A program made the translations under genes and the position numbers. Source: Cephalotus follicularis (taxonomy: Eukaryota > Streptophyta > Magnoliopsida > Oxalidales > Cephalotaceae). Taken from it: a stretch of 64,000 nt of DNA. The notes below the pieces were generated by a model. It made no database searches and was not told where the DNA came from. It saw only the letters and a list, made by a program, of their open reading frames with translations. Shown piece by piece: positions 46,450 through 58,860 of this stretch. The stretch is from NCBI GenBank assembly GCA_001972305.1, contig BDDD01000349.1, positions 148,336 through 212,335 on the forward strand, in the 5' to 3' direction. Each line of letters opens with the position of its first letter. The stretch's first letter is position 1.

Positions 46450-46989
46450 TCAAGCCCATCGTACTACGATGATGCTCGAATACATTACTACTAAGAGCTT
46501 TAGTAAGTGGGTCTGCTCAACCCTCTCTAATACAATGTCTCCTTTGTCAATGATCTCATGGATCAAGTGATAACGCCGCAGGATCTGCTTGGACCATTGG
46601 TGAGACCTGGGCTCCTTGGCCTGTGCAATAGCCCCATTATTGTCACAGTAAAGATTTATAGGAAGAGTATTGGTTGGAACCACTCCAAGTTCAGCTGTGA
46701 ACTTATGCATCTAAACACCCTCCTTTGCAGCATCTGAGGCTGCGATAAACTCTGCTTCAGTTGTGGAGCCTGCCGTTGTTTCCTGTTTTGAGCTTCTCCA
46801 ACTCACAGCACCGCCATTCAGGATGTGGACATATCCCAATGCTGATTTGTGATCATCCGGATCAGAATTGAAATTGGAGTCAGTGTATCCCTCCAATTTC
46901 AACTCACTATCTCCACCATATATCAAGAAGGCATCATGAGTCCTTCTAAGGTACTTAAGGATCCCCTTTACTACTTCCAAGTGTTTCAA
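46450..46989 (-). pseudogene. E RNase H (broken)
   Basis: Two frames separated by a stop at 46711-46713. The first holds LEGYTDSNFNSDPDDHKSALGY and TTEAEFIAASDAAKEG, the second LYCDNNGAIAQAKEPRSHQWSK. These are the usual copia RNase H boxes with acidic residues in TDSN, TEAEF and CDNN. The normal DPLTK end is scrambled near 46480. Confidence 0.9.
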
Positions 46990-47001
46990 ACCGGGATTGG
47001 A

Positions 47002-47721
47002 CTAAAATCGACTTGCCATACCCAAGGCATGTGCGACATCAGGCCTAGTAAACATCATGGCATACATGATCGATCCTACCGCCGAAACATAGGGCATTCG
47101 ACTCATGACTGCCCTTTCTGCAGATGTCTGCGGGGATATCTTCTTGGAAAATTGAATTCGATGGCCTATTGGCAATAGGCCCCATTTGGAATTCTCCATA
47201 CTGAATCGTTTCAGTACTTTGCTGATGTACTGGCTTTGGGAAAGCCCAAGCAACCTACTAGATCTATCTCTATAGATCTTTATACCAAGTATGTAGGAGG
47301 CTTCTCCCAAATCCTTCATGGAGAAGTTCTTGGCAAGCCATACTTTCATAGACTGCAACATCCCTACATCATTCCAATTGATTAGGATATCATCCACGTG
47401 TAGCACCAAGAAAGTGATACCTGAGTTTTCCTATTTTCGTTAGACACAAGGCTCATCTACGTTTTTAATGAAGCCAAAAGACTTTGTGGCCTCATCAAAA
47501 CGTATGTTCCAGCTCTTCGATGCTTGCTTGAGGCCATAAATCAACCTCTGAAACTTGCACACCATGTGCGAAGATTCAGTGGATGTAAACCCCTCGGGTT
47601 GGGACATATAAATGTCCTCTTCAAGATGTCCATTTAAAAATGTAGTCTTGACATCAATTTGCCATATCTCATAATCATAATGAACGAAAATAGCAAGAAA
47701 AATCCGAATAGATTTGACCAT
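47002..47721 (-). pseudogene. E reverse transcriptase (broken)
   Basis: The first frame (47440-47721) has IWQIDVKTTFLNGHLEEDIYM and LIYGLKQASKSWN, the palm start with its first Asp. The second frame (47002-47409) starts just before the catalytic box, here LHVDDIL instead of the usual LYVDDML, and runs to SAVGSIMYAMMFTRPDVA. A frame break lies between them at 47410-47440. The RT start upstream (47730-47960) is in other frames and decayed. Confidence 0.92.
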
Positions 47722-47972
47722 TGCAGCCGGTGAGAAAGTTTCGGTACAATCAACACCATGTCACTGTGTATACCCTTTCGCCACTAATCGTGCTTCGTAT
47801 GTCTCAATCTTTCCATCTACACAATATTCTTCTTGAAGATCCACTTGCAACCAATAGGCACTATGCCCTCGGGAGCTTCAACCAAGTTCAAAAATTGGTT
47901 GGTGTACCTGGAATCCATCTCAGATTTCATGGAATATAACCATGCAGCAGAATCAATGCCTTGCATTGCTTC

Positions 47973-49423
47973 CTAATAGCTGGTAGGCTCATCATCCTCG
48001 ATGATTTTGGGTTCATCAGTGCCTTCAACGAGAAAACCATATCTCTTGGGCGCTGTTGAAACCCTGCCTAATCTCCTAAAAGTAGGAGTGCCTGTATGAG
48101 ATCTAATCTCATGCCGGGATCTAATCTCAGCTGTGTCTTTAGAGGTACTAGCCTCTAGTTCCTTTCCACTGTGTGGTGTTTCTTCCAGTGGCAACTGCTC
48201 AAGTTCCACTTTTCTCCCACTGCTTCCTGCAAGTTGGTATTGCTTCTCCAGAAAAACTACACTACGCGAAACAAACACTTTTTGTTCTCTAGGATGGTAG
48301 AAATAATATCCCATCGTTTCTTTGGGATACCCCACTAACCGGCACCGATTTGATCATGCCTCCAGCTTACTAGGTTCCAACCTTCTAACGTAAGCTGGAA
48401 AGCCCCAAACCTTTAAATGGTTCAGGCTAGGTTTCCTCCCTTTCCATACCTGGTATGGGGTAGAGGGAATGGATTTCGAAGGAATCCAGTTAAGGACAAA
48501 TGCAACTATTTCCAGTGCATAACCCCAAAAAGAGGTAGAGAGGTCTGCAAAAGACATCATGGACCGGACCATATTCATCACGGTCCGATTCCTCCATTTG
48601 GACACACCATTATGCTGTGGTGTTCCTGGAAGGGCCACTGTGTGAGAATCCCATTATCTCAAAGGTAATCCTGGAACTCAACAGACAGGTACTCGCCCCC
48701 TCAATCTGATTGAAGAATTTCAATGGGCTTACCTGTTTGCTTCTCTACTTCATTTCTAAATTCCTTGAACCCATCAAAGGAATCTGATTTGTGTCTCATC
48801 AGAAACACGTACCCGTACCGTGACAAATCATCGGTAAAAGTAATGAAGTATAGATATCATCCTCGCGCACTAACCGACATACGTCCACAGACGTCAGTGC
48901 GGATTAAACCGAGTAAATCCACCGCCCTCTCTCCTTAACCGGAGAAGGGAGATTAGGTCATTTTTCCAAGCATACAAGATTCACATGTTCGAAAGGACTC
49001 GAAGTCCTGGATGTCCAATAGACCATCCTTAACCAACTTTGATATCCTTGCTTCACTAGGATGACCCAATATGTAGTGCCAAGTATAGGATTGATTCATT
49101 TCATTATTCTCTCTTTGTCTTTTAGTTCCTTTTTCGATTGACAATGTCGTTTTGTAATAAGTATTTAAAACATAAATCCCATTATCAATGTGGCTCTCAC
49201 ATATAATGATTTTTTCACTTGATAAAAGAGAACAACCATTCACATTAAAATTTACCTCTAAGCTCAATTTAAACAGGTATGAAACACTAACAACGTTCCG
49301 AATTAAGTTCTCAACCAAATAACAAGGATACAAACTTATTACAAAACCACCAGGAAAATGTAAAACATAAATTCCTACAACTCTTGTAATGATCCTTGAT
49401 CCATCACCAAGTCGTAGGTCCAC
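47973..49423 (-). pseudogene. E integrase with pre-integrase zinc module (broken)
   Basis: Frame 48953-49423 holds the N-terminal zinc module (WHYILGHPSEARISKL...CESCMLGKMT). Frame 48354-48638 holds GTPQHNGVSKWRNRT, with Lys where the catalytic Glu of the GVSERRNRT-type box is expected, and SFWGYALEIV. Frame 47973-48335 holds the C-terminal YFYHPREQKVFVSRSVVFLE. The middle with the two catalytic Asp (48650-48940) is out of frame. Confidence 0.9.
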
Positions 49424-49453
49424 TGCTTCTTCAGCTCTAAGTTGCCTTGCACT

Positions 49454-50136
49454 TCATAGACCCTGCCAAGAATTGCAAATATTAGTACCACAACCAGTGT
49501 CTAACACCCAAGTAGAACTAATATTAGAAGTTACATGAAGCTCAATCATGTAGGTACCTGAACCTGAGGCACCAGCAGTGGAAGCAAGAAACTCCTTGCA
49601 GTCCTTTTTCCAATGTCCCGGCCTTTCACAGAAGAAGCAAGCCATCTTCCTTTTAAGCACTGCATCCTACTCTTAGTAGCACCCCTCCGACCAAGAGGCC
49701 TCTCCATTAGAGTGTTACCCTTGGAACTACCCCTCGCAGAGGTGGTTCCATAAAATGGAAGAGACATTACAGACGAGTTCAGTCATTCAAGGTCAAAATC
49801 TACCCCACCAGTCCTCGACTGTGTGCCATACAACTCCTTGAGTTGCATCAGTATGGCACGTAAGGGCTGTAAATGCTCACACAGCCTTTGCAATTCAGGC
49901 ATCATGCCTTCAATTTCTAGGTAACGTGCTCGATCATCGACAAACCACCACTTGGCCACCATAGCCTTATGGTCCTCAGAGGGGTTGGTACCTAGTACCA
50001 GGTGTTCCTCAATCACAACATGAGAAACATTCAAGCTTCCTAAATTGAGGAGCAGATTTTGCTGCCAATCAAGGAAATTTGACCCAACCAGTTTTTTAGT
50101 CTCTAAGACTTTTGCAATAGCGGCGTAGCCAGACAT
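49454..50136 (-). pseudogene. E gag and protease start (broken)
   Basis: Frame 49783-50136 is the gag N-terminus (KLVGSNFLDWQQNLLLNL). Frame 49454-49660 holds one CCHC knuckle (CFFCERPGHWKKDC) followed by the protease active site in WVLDTGCGTNIC. The start ATG at 50134-50136 is the natural gag start, after the leader. Confidence 0.9.
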
Positions 50137-51496
50137 TTTAGCAAGTTGTATAACACAACCTATCAGAAACAGTAGATATTATTTGCAAATATTCTTATTT
50201 ATCCATTTTCCATGTTACTAACACTTGGCCTTTAGTGCTTATGGTTCCTCCCACTATTTTAATTGTATCCCACACCTCCATGTGGAATCTGGGAGATCTA
50301 ATCTCCTACGGGGATTGGAATCTACCTCAGCATATTATGGCCACAGCTTTAGCATGACAAACCACAACAGCCAAGATAGGTAGTCTCACTTACCAATATA
50401 CACAGCTCGGGATCTAATCCCACATGCTTGTGTCAGATCCAATCATAGCTTCGGCCTACCAGCTCAATATGATCTCAGCTTTAGCATGACAAACCATTAG
50501 AGCCAGTATAAGTCTACACCCACAATCCTCAAAGTAATACACATGTTTTGGCACCCACACGTTTCTGTGTCCAAGTGCAAAACATTGTGATTTCCTCGCA
50601 GTATCAGATACTGACGTTGACATGACACTAAACAGATCGCAGACCTTAGCTTTAGCTAACAAATCCAAAATCTGCCAATGCCACTCAACGAGAACTATGG
50701 AAGGCCACGTTGGGTCACACTTAGTGCCCCTGGCGTTAAGACTTATTATTTCAACCTCAGAGGGATTTTAGGTATCACATTTTAATTAAGCTGGTCCATT
50801 AATTAATTCATTGGTTATCTTAGCCAAATCCAATTAATTACGGCTTACATGCAATGACGTAATTGGACCAATTGTCCAACGCATGCATCCGATGTACAAC
50901 ATAAAATATGGTTAGGCTAGGGACAATTCTATACTGATTCACATGAACCAATGTTATCACCATGTCTCCTAGGTGATCTATTTAATTCTACTTTATTACA
51001 AAGAATACCATGCATCCATGGCCTTCATCTTGCTCTTGCAACTTTCTTGATTTTTCCTCTCCATCGATTCTCCTTCTTTTGCTTACAAAGCTTTTAATAA
51101 AATTTACATTTAAATTTTAAAGAAAATAATATATTCTAGAGAAGAATAAAAAATAAGAAACTAAGGTGCTCGCAGGCCACCAAAATTACAAACCCAATAA
51201 AACAATAAAGCAAATTAAACATCCACGAAAAAAAAAATCTAGGTCATGTCCCTTAGCCTACCATCATGCATATCACATCCAAAATTATATCTAATATAAA
51301 ATTGAAGGAAAACTTAACAGTTTTAATTTTCGATGGCTAATCGAATGAAGTGTGGAACAATTTGGTAAAACTCCCACCGAATTAATCAAAATCCAGTATC
51401 ACAGGGATTACAAACCATAATTCCAAGTACCATAAATTCAATCCAAAACAACCACCAAAAAACCAAATTAATGCTTTACTGGTGTTAATTAGTTGT
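50137..51496 (-). other. Untranslated leader of E
   Basis: 1.36 kb without coding frames, in part (50225-50600) well conserved with the leader of D. No known RNA element is recognised in it. Confidence 0.75.
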
Positions 51497-51507
51497 CTCT
51501 GATACCA
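51497..51507 (-). other. Primer binding site of E (tRNA-iMet)
   Basis: The minus strand reads TGGTATCAGAG two bases inside the LTR. Confidence 0.92.
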
Positions 51508-51509
51508 AT

Positions 51510-53737
51510 TGTAAGAGTAAAACTAATATTATGGTCATTTTAGGCGTTAGGTAGATAGATTGTTCAACTTTAATTTTCATTAAAGTGGCTCAAAACGGAT
51601 CAACCGTTATGTAATACCATAAATGAATATAATCATGCCAGGATCTCTAATCAACAAATAATAGATAAACAATTCGATTTATACACACACACACACACAC
51701 AGATATATAGAAGGACATAGTTTATACCAAGCAACCAAAAATCCTTCCTTCAAGTTTTCGTTCTGAAACTTCAAGCTTTCACTCAGGAACAGATCGCAGC
51801 GGAATAGCCAACATAAAAAAATACCTATATTACTAATCCTAATCTAGGATTAATACATGGAATGTAGAGCTCAATGCAAGCAATACACCACCTAGTGTAA
51901 TCAAGTTGTGGTGAGTTTCAGTATTGTTTTCTTTCTCTCTGTTTTGTTTTACACTAAGAAAAAAAACTAATGCACTATTGCTTTCTCTCTTTCTTAAAAC
52001 CACGTACACGGCATGAGCAAGAAAAAAACCAAGACTCCAAAAATGTGTCAACTGATTGCCTTTTATGCATTCACGAATGCATGGTAATGATCCACCAATT
52101 GTGGATCATGATAATGGCAGCCAAAGCAAGAAAACAAGACTTGAAAAACCGTGTAAACTAATTGCCTTTTATGCATGTTAATGATCCACCAATTGTGGAT
52201 CATGCTCAAGGCGGCCAAAGCAAGAAAACACGTTTTAAAGATTCCCTACCACGAAAAGAGATGCCATTTCCTTTCTTTTTGCCGCCATTCCATTTTGTAT
52301 TTTCATGATATAAGGCTTACCATTTTACCGTTCCATGATACATGCATAATAAAAAAGCAAACCGTGTTTTGTCTTCCTATAATGACAAAACACAAAACAC
52401 ATTTAGTCCATTCATTAGCCATGCAATAGCCATGTAGAGAGAATGAGAGACAAGAGAAATACATAAATTAATTATCCATTAATATCAAAAACATATTACT
52501 ATATTATGTCAACTAAACAGTCACATAACATCACTAATACACCAAGATATAACATGTGGTATCACACGTTATAAAAAACAATGCGATATATGTAACTAAT
52601 ACATATACTCCTGAGGTAGGACCCAAAAGTCCAGAATGAATTGGTAACAATGGTGTGTTACTAAGATGCCTTGCTCTTAAGTAAACTTACCATAAATAGT
52701 CCTTGACTACTTTTAAGACCCTGGACCTGTGACTATAACATTGTAGGTGTGTAAATTAATCCCTTGATTAATTTCCACAATTATGTATGTTTTCGATACA
52801 TCTGATACTTTATACTGACGACAGTTACCGTGTACTATAATCCCTCATCATCCTCAGCTCCGATCATGGTCTAGGGTAAGGATACATGTCAACCCTAGAT
52901 TTGCCGGTATCTATAAATCCATATTTTATCATCATGACTATCGACAAGCCTTATCGAAAACCCTAGGTTCCAGCTCTCCATAACCTAACCAAGTATTTCA
53001 AAGTCCATAATGAATACAGATGCTATAAAGCCAATCACCCTCATATCAGGTGTGACGATTCCTTGTTACGCACTCACTTACATTCACATAAATCCTGTAA
53101 GACCCAAAGGCTGCCTGTTTGCCAATCCCGCGAGAGAACTGGCTAGGGCAGAAATCAAAGTCAGACAGTCTCTATGCAATGAACAGCAGCCGCTCAGGTC
53201 TAAGGATCAGACAAGTCAATTCAAAACTTGCTTGGCTCGAAGAGTCTATACACTACTGTCTCAGACAGGAAACTCTACTGACACAGGATATGTGACCATC
53301 CAAATAGAATTCCCATGGTGGGTCTTGTTCAGTGTACATGCTCTCAGCACGAACCCCGCATTAGCTTTAGGGTTCAACCCAAGTGGCAATGAGATACTCC
53401 ACCCTCCCATTCGCGAGAGCAAGTAAAATACGACTAGTCTGTCTGGTTCATAAATGCCCGTAGTAAGTGAACCTATGACTTTGAATAGTTTAGCCACAGG
53501 GAATAAGGAAGTAACCCTCATAGCCCTTAGCTCAACAACCAACCCTTTGATGTGACAGGGCACCATATATGTAAGCATTGTCATGCTTCGATTATGTGAT
53601 AAAACATATATAGTTATGCCAACAATAAATACAATTTGCACAGTGTAACATGGATAGAACTAGACTATTTTTATAATGAGCAGAGTACAAGTACATCGAA
53701 CCATCTAGTGGCTTAACGGGTCACAGTCTCTCTAATA
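51510..53737 (-). repeat. 5' LTR of E (2228 bp)
   Basis: TGTAAGAG at the inner side. The outer end has drifted to CTCTAATA where the left LTR has CTCTTACA. A (CA)n run is at 51684-51701. No GTCGAC cluster. Confidence 0.92.
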
Positions 53738-53944
53738 ATAAGAGCCGACCACTAGAGCTTACAACTCCCTTAGGTCGAGTAATGGATTGTTGAATTGACA
53801 TTGAATTGTAGACGAGCTATTTAACATCCATGAATTGTTTCCTGCTAAATCCTTAGAACTAAGACATTTTCTATTTGGAGCGTTGGCGCTTATCCTAAAG
53901 GCAGACCTCAGAGGAAGATGTTAGAACTTTCCAAGCTCCAAGTC

Positions 53945-54270
53945 AGACCTGCGCTAATGCTACAAAAAAAGGTCATGCGCCATAAGACTTCATAGTATAC
54001 TTGTCCATGACGCGGTAGAGAAGACCAGTGCCATAAGACTGCAGAACAGACTTGCAAAAGGGTACAGGATAGTCAAGCGCTAATGGCAAAAAATTGCGAT
54101 GGAAGAGATGCACAATATCGCTAATGGCAGAGAAGCGCAATAGCGCTAACGGAAGAGAAGTGCAATAGCGCTAGTGGAAGAGAATGATAGACAACAACGT
54201 TGTATGGAAGAGAAGAATAAATAATAGCGTTGCATACCAGATTGGGCAAACCAGCGCTAGTAGCGTTAAA
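53945..54270. repeat. Cluster of AGCGCTA palindromes, LTR F
   Basis: About ten copies: AGCGCTAATGG, TCGCTAATGG, AGCGCTAACGG, AGCGCTAGTGG, AGCGTTGCA, CAGCGCTAGTAGCG. The core AGCGCT is a palindrome with an inner CG, as in the GTCGAC clusters of other LTRs, but a different word. Confidence 0.78.
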
Positions 54271-54317
54271 CGCCAAATGTATAGCTATGAGAACCTACCT
54301 TTAGAGATGAACCATAA

Positions 54318-54515
54318 GGACTGTCGACTGAGATGAGCCTTAAGAGGATCAACAGCCGAGATGACCTAATGGATCACCAACTGAAATGAGCCCTAAGGGG
54401 ATCACCAACCGAGATGAGCCACAAAGGTCACCAATTAAGATGAACCAAATGGGTCACCAACTCAGATGAACTGCAAGGGTCACCGACCAAGATAAACCAA
54501 AGTGGGTCACCTATT
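54318..54515. repeat. Minisatellite of about 30 bp in LTR F
   Basis: Some seven loose units with the core GGTCACCAACYGAGATGARCCA. The early units are about 33 bp and the later ones about 29 bp. Confidence 0.82.
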
Positions 54516-55085
54516 GGGATGAGTCATGGATTATGATATTGATTGTTATTGATTATTATTGTATCTAAGGTCGCTGTCCCAAGAGACAGTCGCATGAGGA
54601 AAGGTCTACTACACTAATAGATTTCTTCTCTGCCCTACTTGTAAATGTTACCCTAGACTACCAATATGATTGTGCCAGTTGTCTTGGCTTCTCTAACTAG
54701 GACACTGGCTGCCTAGTTTGCTCTACCCCAATAGAGAAGGCTGAGGAGAGCTTATATGGGTTTTAAGGATGATATTGAATGCGTGGTGGTCTACCTCCTC
54801 GGCAGAGAAGGCCGAGGAGAGCTCATATATACCATGAGAGAGTTTTGGAATGACATGGACGCTGAATGATGATGGAATGGATACTGTATGGTTATGGGAA
54901 TGGTATTGGTACTGTTATGAATGATTGCCTCTATGATATATAAGCTTGTGCATTATGCATCTTGCATGTCATGCATCCTCATGCTCTGCATATTGTAGTT
55001 CCTACACAACCATGGGTTGCTTGTAAGATGTAGTGACCCAACAACCCTTTGGATGGGTTGTCGTATTATATCTATGCTTCTATAT

Positions 55086-55825
55086 AAAACAATCTTACTC
55101 CTTTTATATATGACATGTGCTAATTTGTTATGGCAATATCAGTTGTGTTTTATCACTTAATTGAAGTAGTTTGTTATTTAGCTACTTAAGCTTGTGATGC
55201 CCTGACATAATGTTGGATGCCTACCATGGAGGCTGTGAGATTGATTACCTTATTCCTTATATCGTATTAGTTCCAAGTCATAGGTTTACTTTGTGGTCAT
55301 TAGTGAACCGGATAGACTTGCGCGTATGTTGCTTACTCATGGAATTAGATGATGGATTCTCTCACTACCATCTGTGTTGGACACTAGGGCAAATACGGGG
55401 AGTGCGCTAGGAGCGTGTACACTGAACTGGACCCGCGTAAGAGACACTGTTTGGATAGTCGCTATTCTGGTGTTAATAGTGACTCGTACTTGTTGCGGTT
55501 GTGTATAAGTGTTAGTCACTTTGCGATTTCTCGAAGTTGTCTGATCCTTAGACCTGACCGACTGCTCTATATTGTGTGGTGATGGTTATGCTTTGATCTC
55601 CACCTTAGCCAGTTCTTGCGCAGGGCTAGCAATCCAATGGTTTTTGGGTATGATCGAATCTATACAAATATAAGCGAGTGCGCAATAAGGTATTGTCACA
55701 CCTAAGCGAAGGTGATTGACCCTATGATGGCCTAATTATGCTTTAGACTTATGAAATCCTTGGCCAAGGTTGATGTAGATTGGAAATTAGATTTCTGGAG
55801 AATCTACCAAAGGTCATAGTAATAA
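55086..55825 (+). repeat. Copia LTR fragment related to E, opposite orientation
   Basis: Similar to the E LTR in reverse: TTATGGCAA/TTTTATCAC, GATGCCCTG, TTCCTTAT and TTCCAAGTCATAG follow in the order of 46300 down to 46140. It is diverged and broken at both sides. Short frames at 55210-55519 are chance. Confidence 0.65.
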
Positions 55826-56182
55826 TGTAATACCCCGTTTTTCTAAATATATTTTTTGGGCTTTTCGATCTGTTTTGTGTGGGCTGTCGATTTTTTTTCG
55901 GTTTGTGGACTGCCCATTTTTCGGTTTGTTTTGCTTTTGGCTAGGCTAAGCGGGTTTTGGCCTTAGCCTAGTGGGTTTTGATATTAAGTTTATGATTAAA
56001 TAAAATAATTTTGGCTTTTTATTTATTTGTTAAAAACCATTTTCAGCATTTAAAACATTCAAAAACCCTATTTTATAATAAAAAAAATGATTTCTCTCCC
56101 ACTCTCTCTCTCTCTCCCCGCCACCATCTCTCCCGTTCTCTCTCCCCTCGCAGCTGCTATCACCGGCATTGGTGCCGATATG
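55826..56182 (+). repeat. LTR fragment L (TGTAATACCCCG start)
   Basis: It opens with TGTAATACCCCG, a common start of plant gypsy LTRs, and is cut after 357 bp by the LTR of G. It holds TTTTATAATAA and a CT run (56094-56150). No second copy in the window. Confidence 0.6.
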
Positions 56183-57538
56183 TGTCACACCCCGTTATTT
56201 ACATTCACGTAATAATGGACCAGCATATGTGGTGATATCAGAATTAAGCATAAATAATATTCCAGCACAATTCATAAATAAATTTGCGGAAGCATTCGAT
56301 AAGCCAGAATATAATAATACAACCCGTCTGCACGCATCCCATACTACGTGCGGGTAAATCCAACAATTATCCTTACATAAGGAAAATAACACAACGAGGT
56401 ATGAACCGTTCAATTACAAATTACGGTACGATTAATATAACAAACTTAAGCAACAAAAAGAAGTTCTCCAAGCTTCAGCAGCAGTCTCCAAATGTCCTTG
56501 CTTAATCTGAAATTGTAGGGGTTAGCCGTTGTCCTCACTTGGCTAAGTAGAATGATAATGTATGATAAAGAATATATGAATGCAACATGTATGACCGTTT
56601 ATATCAAAATAATATTTAAATGAGCCAATATATATATAAGCACTCATGCCAAGTGGCCATAAACACTTCATATGCAAGAATACCGCACAAGGGTACAATC
56701 AATTCATCCATCAATTGGGTGTCACATGTCGCTAACTCCTAGCACCGACTGTGCACCACCTATCTATCACCTTACGCTCCGAAGATGATAAATTAGGTAA
56801 CAATTACTACCGGCGTTTAGCGGGTAGTTTAACAATCAATCAAGCTCTGCAATTGCAGGCAGTTTTGGTGTGTACTCTAGCCAACTCCTGGCACCTAGGA
56901 CCACCTCCGTTAGCCAGTGAAATCTGCCATCACTCGACTAATCGGCAATAACATAGACAATCAATTCAATCAGTGCAATTCAATATAATATTACATATAT
57001 GTATAATATGCAATATGAAACTTGTTTTCTTTAGAAACATTAACAATTCATTTATCGTACTTCTCTTAGGAGGAAAACGATCTCAATTCAATAGTGGTTT
57101 CCAATTTGGGGAAACAAAACAGTAGGTACCTCTCAAATAGGAGGGAAATCAGTAGCTCATTTGGCAATAATCATTCTTTTGAAAATGATAGTTAATATCA
57201 TAAATTGGGTACATAGCCCATAGTTGGTTTCAATCATTGAAATACAATTGGTAGTGGTGTTAGAAGTCACCAAAACAGTTTATACTTAATATGACAGTAG
57301 CATATTCAGTAACAATATCATAATTCAATAGTTCTTGCAATAAGAGTTTTCACTTGAAAATGGTGTTTAAAACCATGCATTGTACATATAGTACATATTT
57401 CGTTCGATTGTTGCAATACAAGTAGTAGTGATGTTAAATAACATCAAACAGTATGTACTACATGTTGGTAGCATAAACAATTCAACAACAGTATCAATCA
57501 GTAGCAATTCGATCAATGTCATGCAATTCTACCCAGAA

Positions 57539-57610
57539 CAGTCGGCTGCCATGAAGAACCAGTCGGCTGCTGGGTTGAGTAGTCGACTGCTTTGGGTGGC
57601 AGTCGACTGC
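57539..57610. repeat. Cluster 1 of AGTCGACTG/AGTCGGCTG words, G LTR
   Basis: Four copies in 72 bp (two AGTCGGCTG, two AGTCGACTG). Same word type as A, fewer copies. Confidence 0.82.
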
Positions 57611-58780
57611 CTCTGCCCAGAAAATACAGAAATAGCAAGTCATGTAATGCCAATTCAATTCCCAATCAATTCAATACATGTAATTATGCAGAAAATAAAC
57701 ATACACAATATGCATACTCATATCTTCCATAACATATCATTACCCCTACCTCAAATCGCTATCCCAAGATCAATTGAGTTTGATCTTTCTCTTTGAGTTC
57801 GAAGTCACTTTTGTCAATCACTCTTTCAATTTCCAGTAGTATGATCTATGCATGTTTGTTTATGAACACATGCATCAATATCAGTAGGTTTCAGTGACTC
57901 TAATAGTGGTTTAATCATTAACATCATTCCTACCATTCCACTATATTTCTTAAACTCTATGTCAAGTATCATTTATTTTCGATTCATTGTTCTTCACTTG
58001 TTTTGACAGAAGATATATATATATATATACATGAAATCAGTATGTATATACATGCTAATCAATTACTATAATCATTATCTAGTTGCATCAAGAATTACTA
58101 GAACTTTTAAGTCTCTAGTTCCATTTAAAACACTCTCCATATTCCAAATAATTTACTCAATCCATCTACTGATTTGCATGTTTCAACAGTAGGTATATAC
58201 ATACTTAGGAGTCATTAAGCATATCCTAACATTAACAAAAATTATAATCCATTATAGAGACTATATCACAAATTCCACTTGATTTCATTATTACTTCCCA
58301 TTTCAATTCCAAAGATTGTTATTCCAATCCATTAACAGAAGATATACAACATTCCTAGTCACATTTTATCACCATAACAACAAGAATTTCGGATCAAGGA
58401 CTTACCAAGAGTCTAAAGCTTCAAAGTCCCTTCTTTGAGCTTTCCCCAATCCTACCAATGCAAGCTTTCAATGATTCCTCTTTTCACTTAGTGTTTCTAA
58501 CACTCAACAACATTCCATGAGTAGATATAACTCTCAAGGACCTTTTAATTCGTAAGATTTGTTACCTACTCACATGCACTCACATTTTTCTTTCATTCTT
58601 TCCACCACATGCCTCCCTCACTTCCACTTTCTCTCTTAATCAATCAATTTGGTGGTTGGTGGTCTGCAGAGAACATGCAAACATTCACTTTTGCATATTC
58701 TGGCAGGTGGTGAGACATAAGTGCCATTCCCCACCTGTCATTCTTGTCTTGCACATGCCAAAAACCTGTTCTGGCAATTC

Positions 58781-58860
58781 CAGTCGACTGGACATAGTGG
58801 GCAGTCGACTGCCTTCTTCACGTGGCAAACAGTCGGTTGTTGCCCTGTGACAGTCGGCTG
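58781..58860. repeat. Cluster 2 of AGTCGACTG/AGTCGGCTG words, G LTR
   Basis: Four copies in 80 bp (CAGTCGACTGG, GCAGTCGACTGCC, CAGTCGGTTG, CAGTCGGCTG), 170-250 bp from the LTR 5' end. Confidence 0.82.

Larger units (their letters stand above)
41656..53737 (-). mobile_element. Element E: Ty1/copia retrotransposon with both LTRs
   Basis: Minus strand: 5' LTR (51510-53737), tRNA-iMet site, 1.36-kb leader, gag, protease, integrase, RT, RNase H, polypurine tract, 3' LTR (41656-46411 with solo LTR M inside). Integrase before RT marks it as copia. The target duplication is ATGAG (41651-41655) and ATAAG (53738-53742), one base different. The frames are broken many times. Confidence 0.93.
53738..55085 (+). 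repeat. LTR F, right part
   Basis: Continues F after element E. It holds the AGCGCT cluster, a 30-bp minisatellite and, near 54950-55060, a stretch resembling K at 36790-36960 (runs of TGCATNNTGCATG and a 'cacagccatagg/cacaaccatggg' word). The LTR end was not found, because a copia LTR piece follows. Confidence 0.65.
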
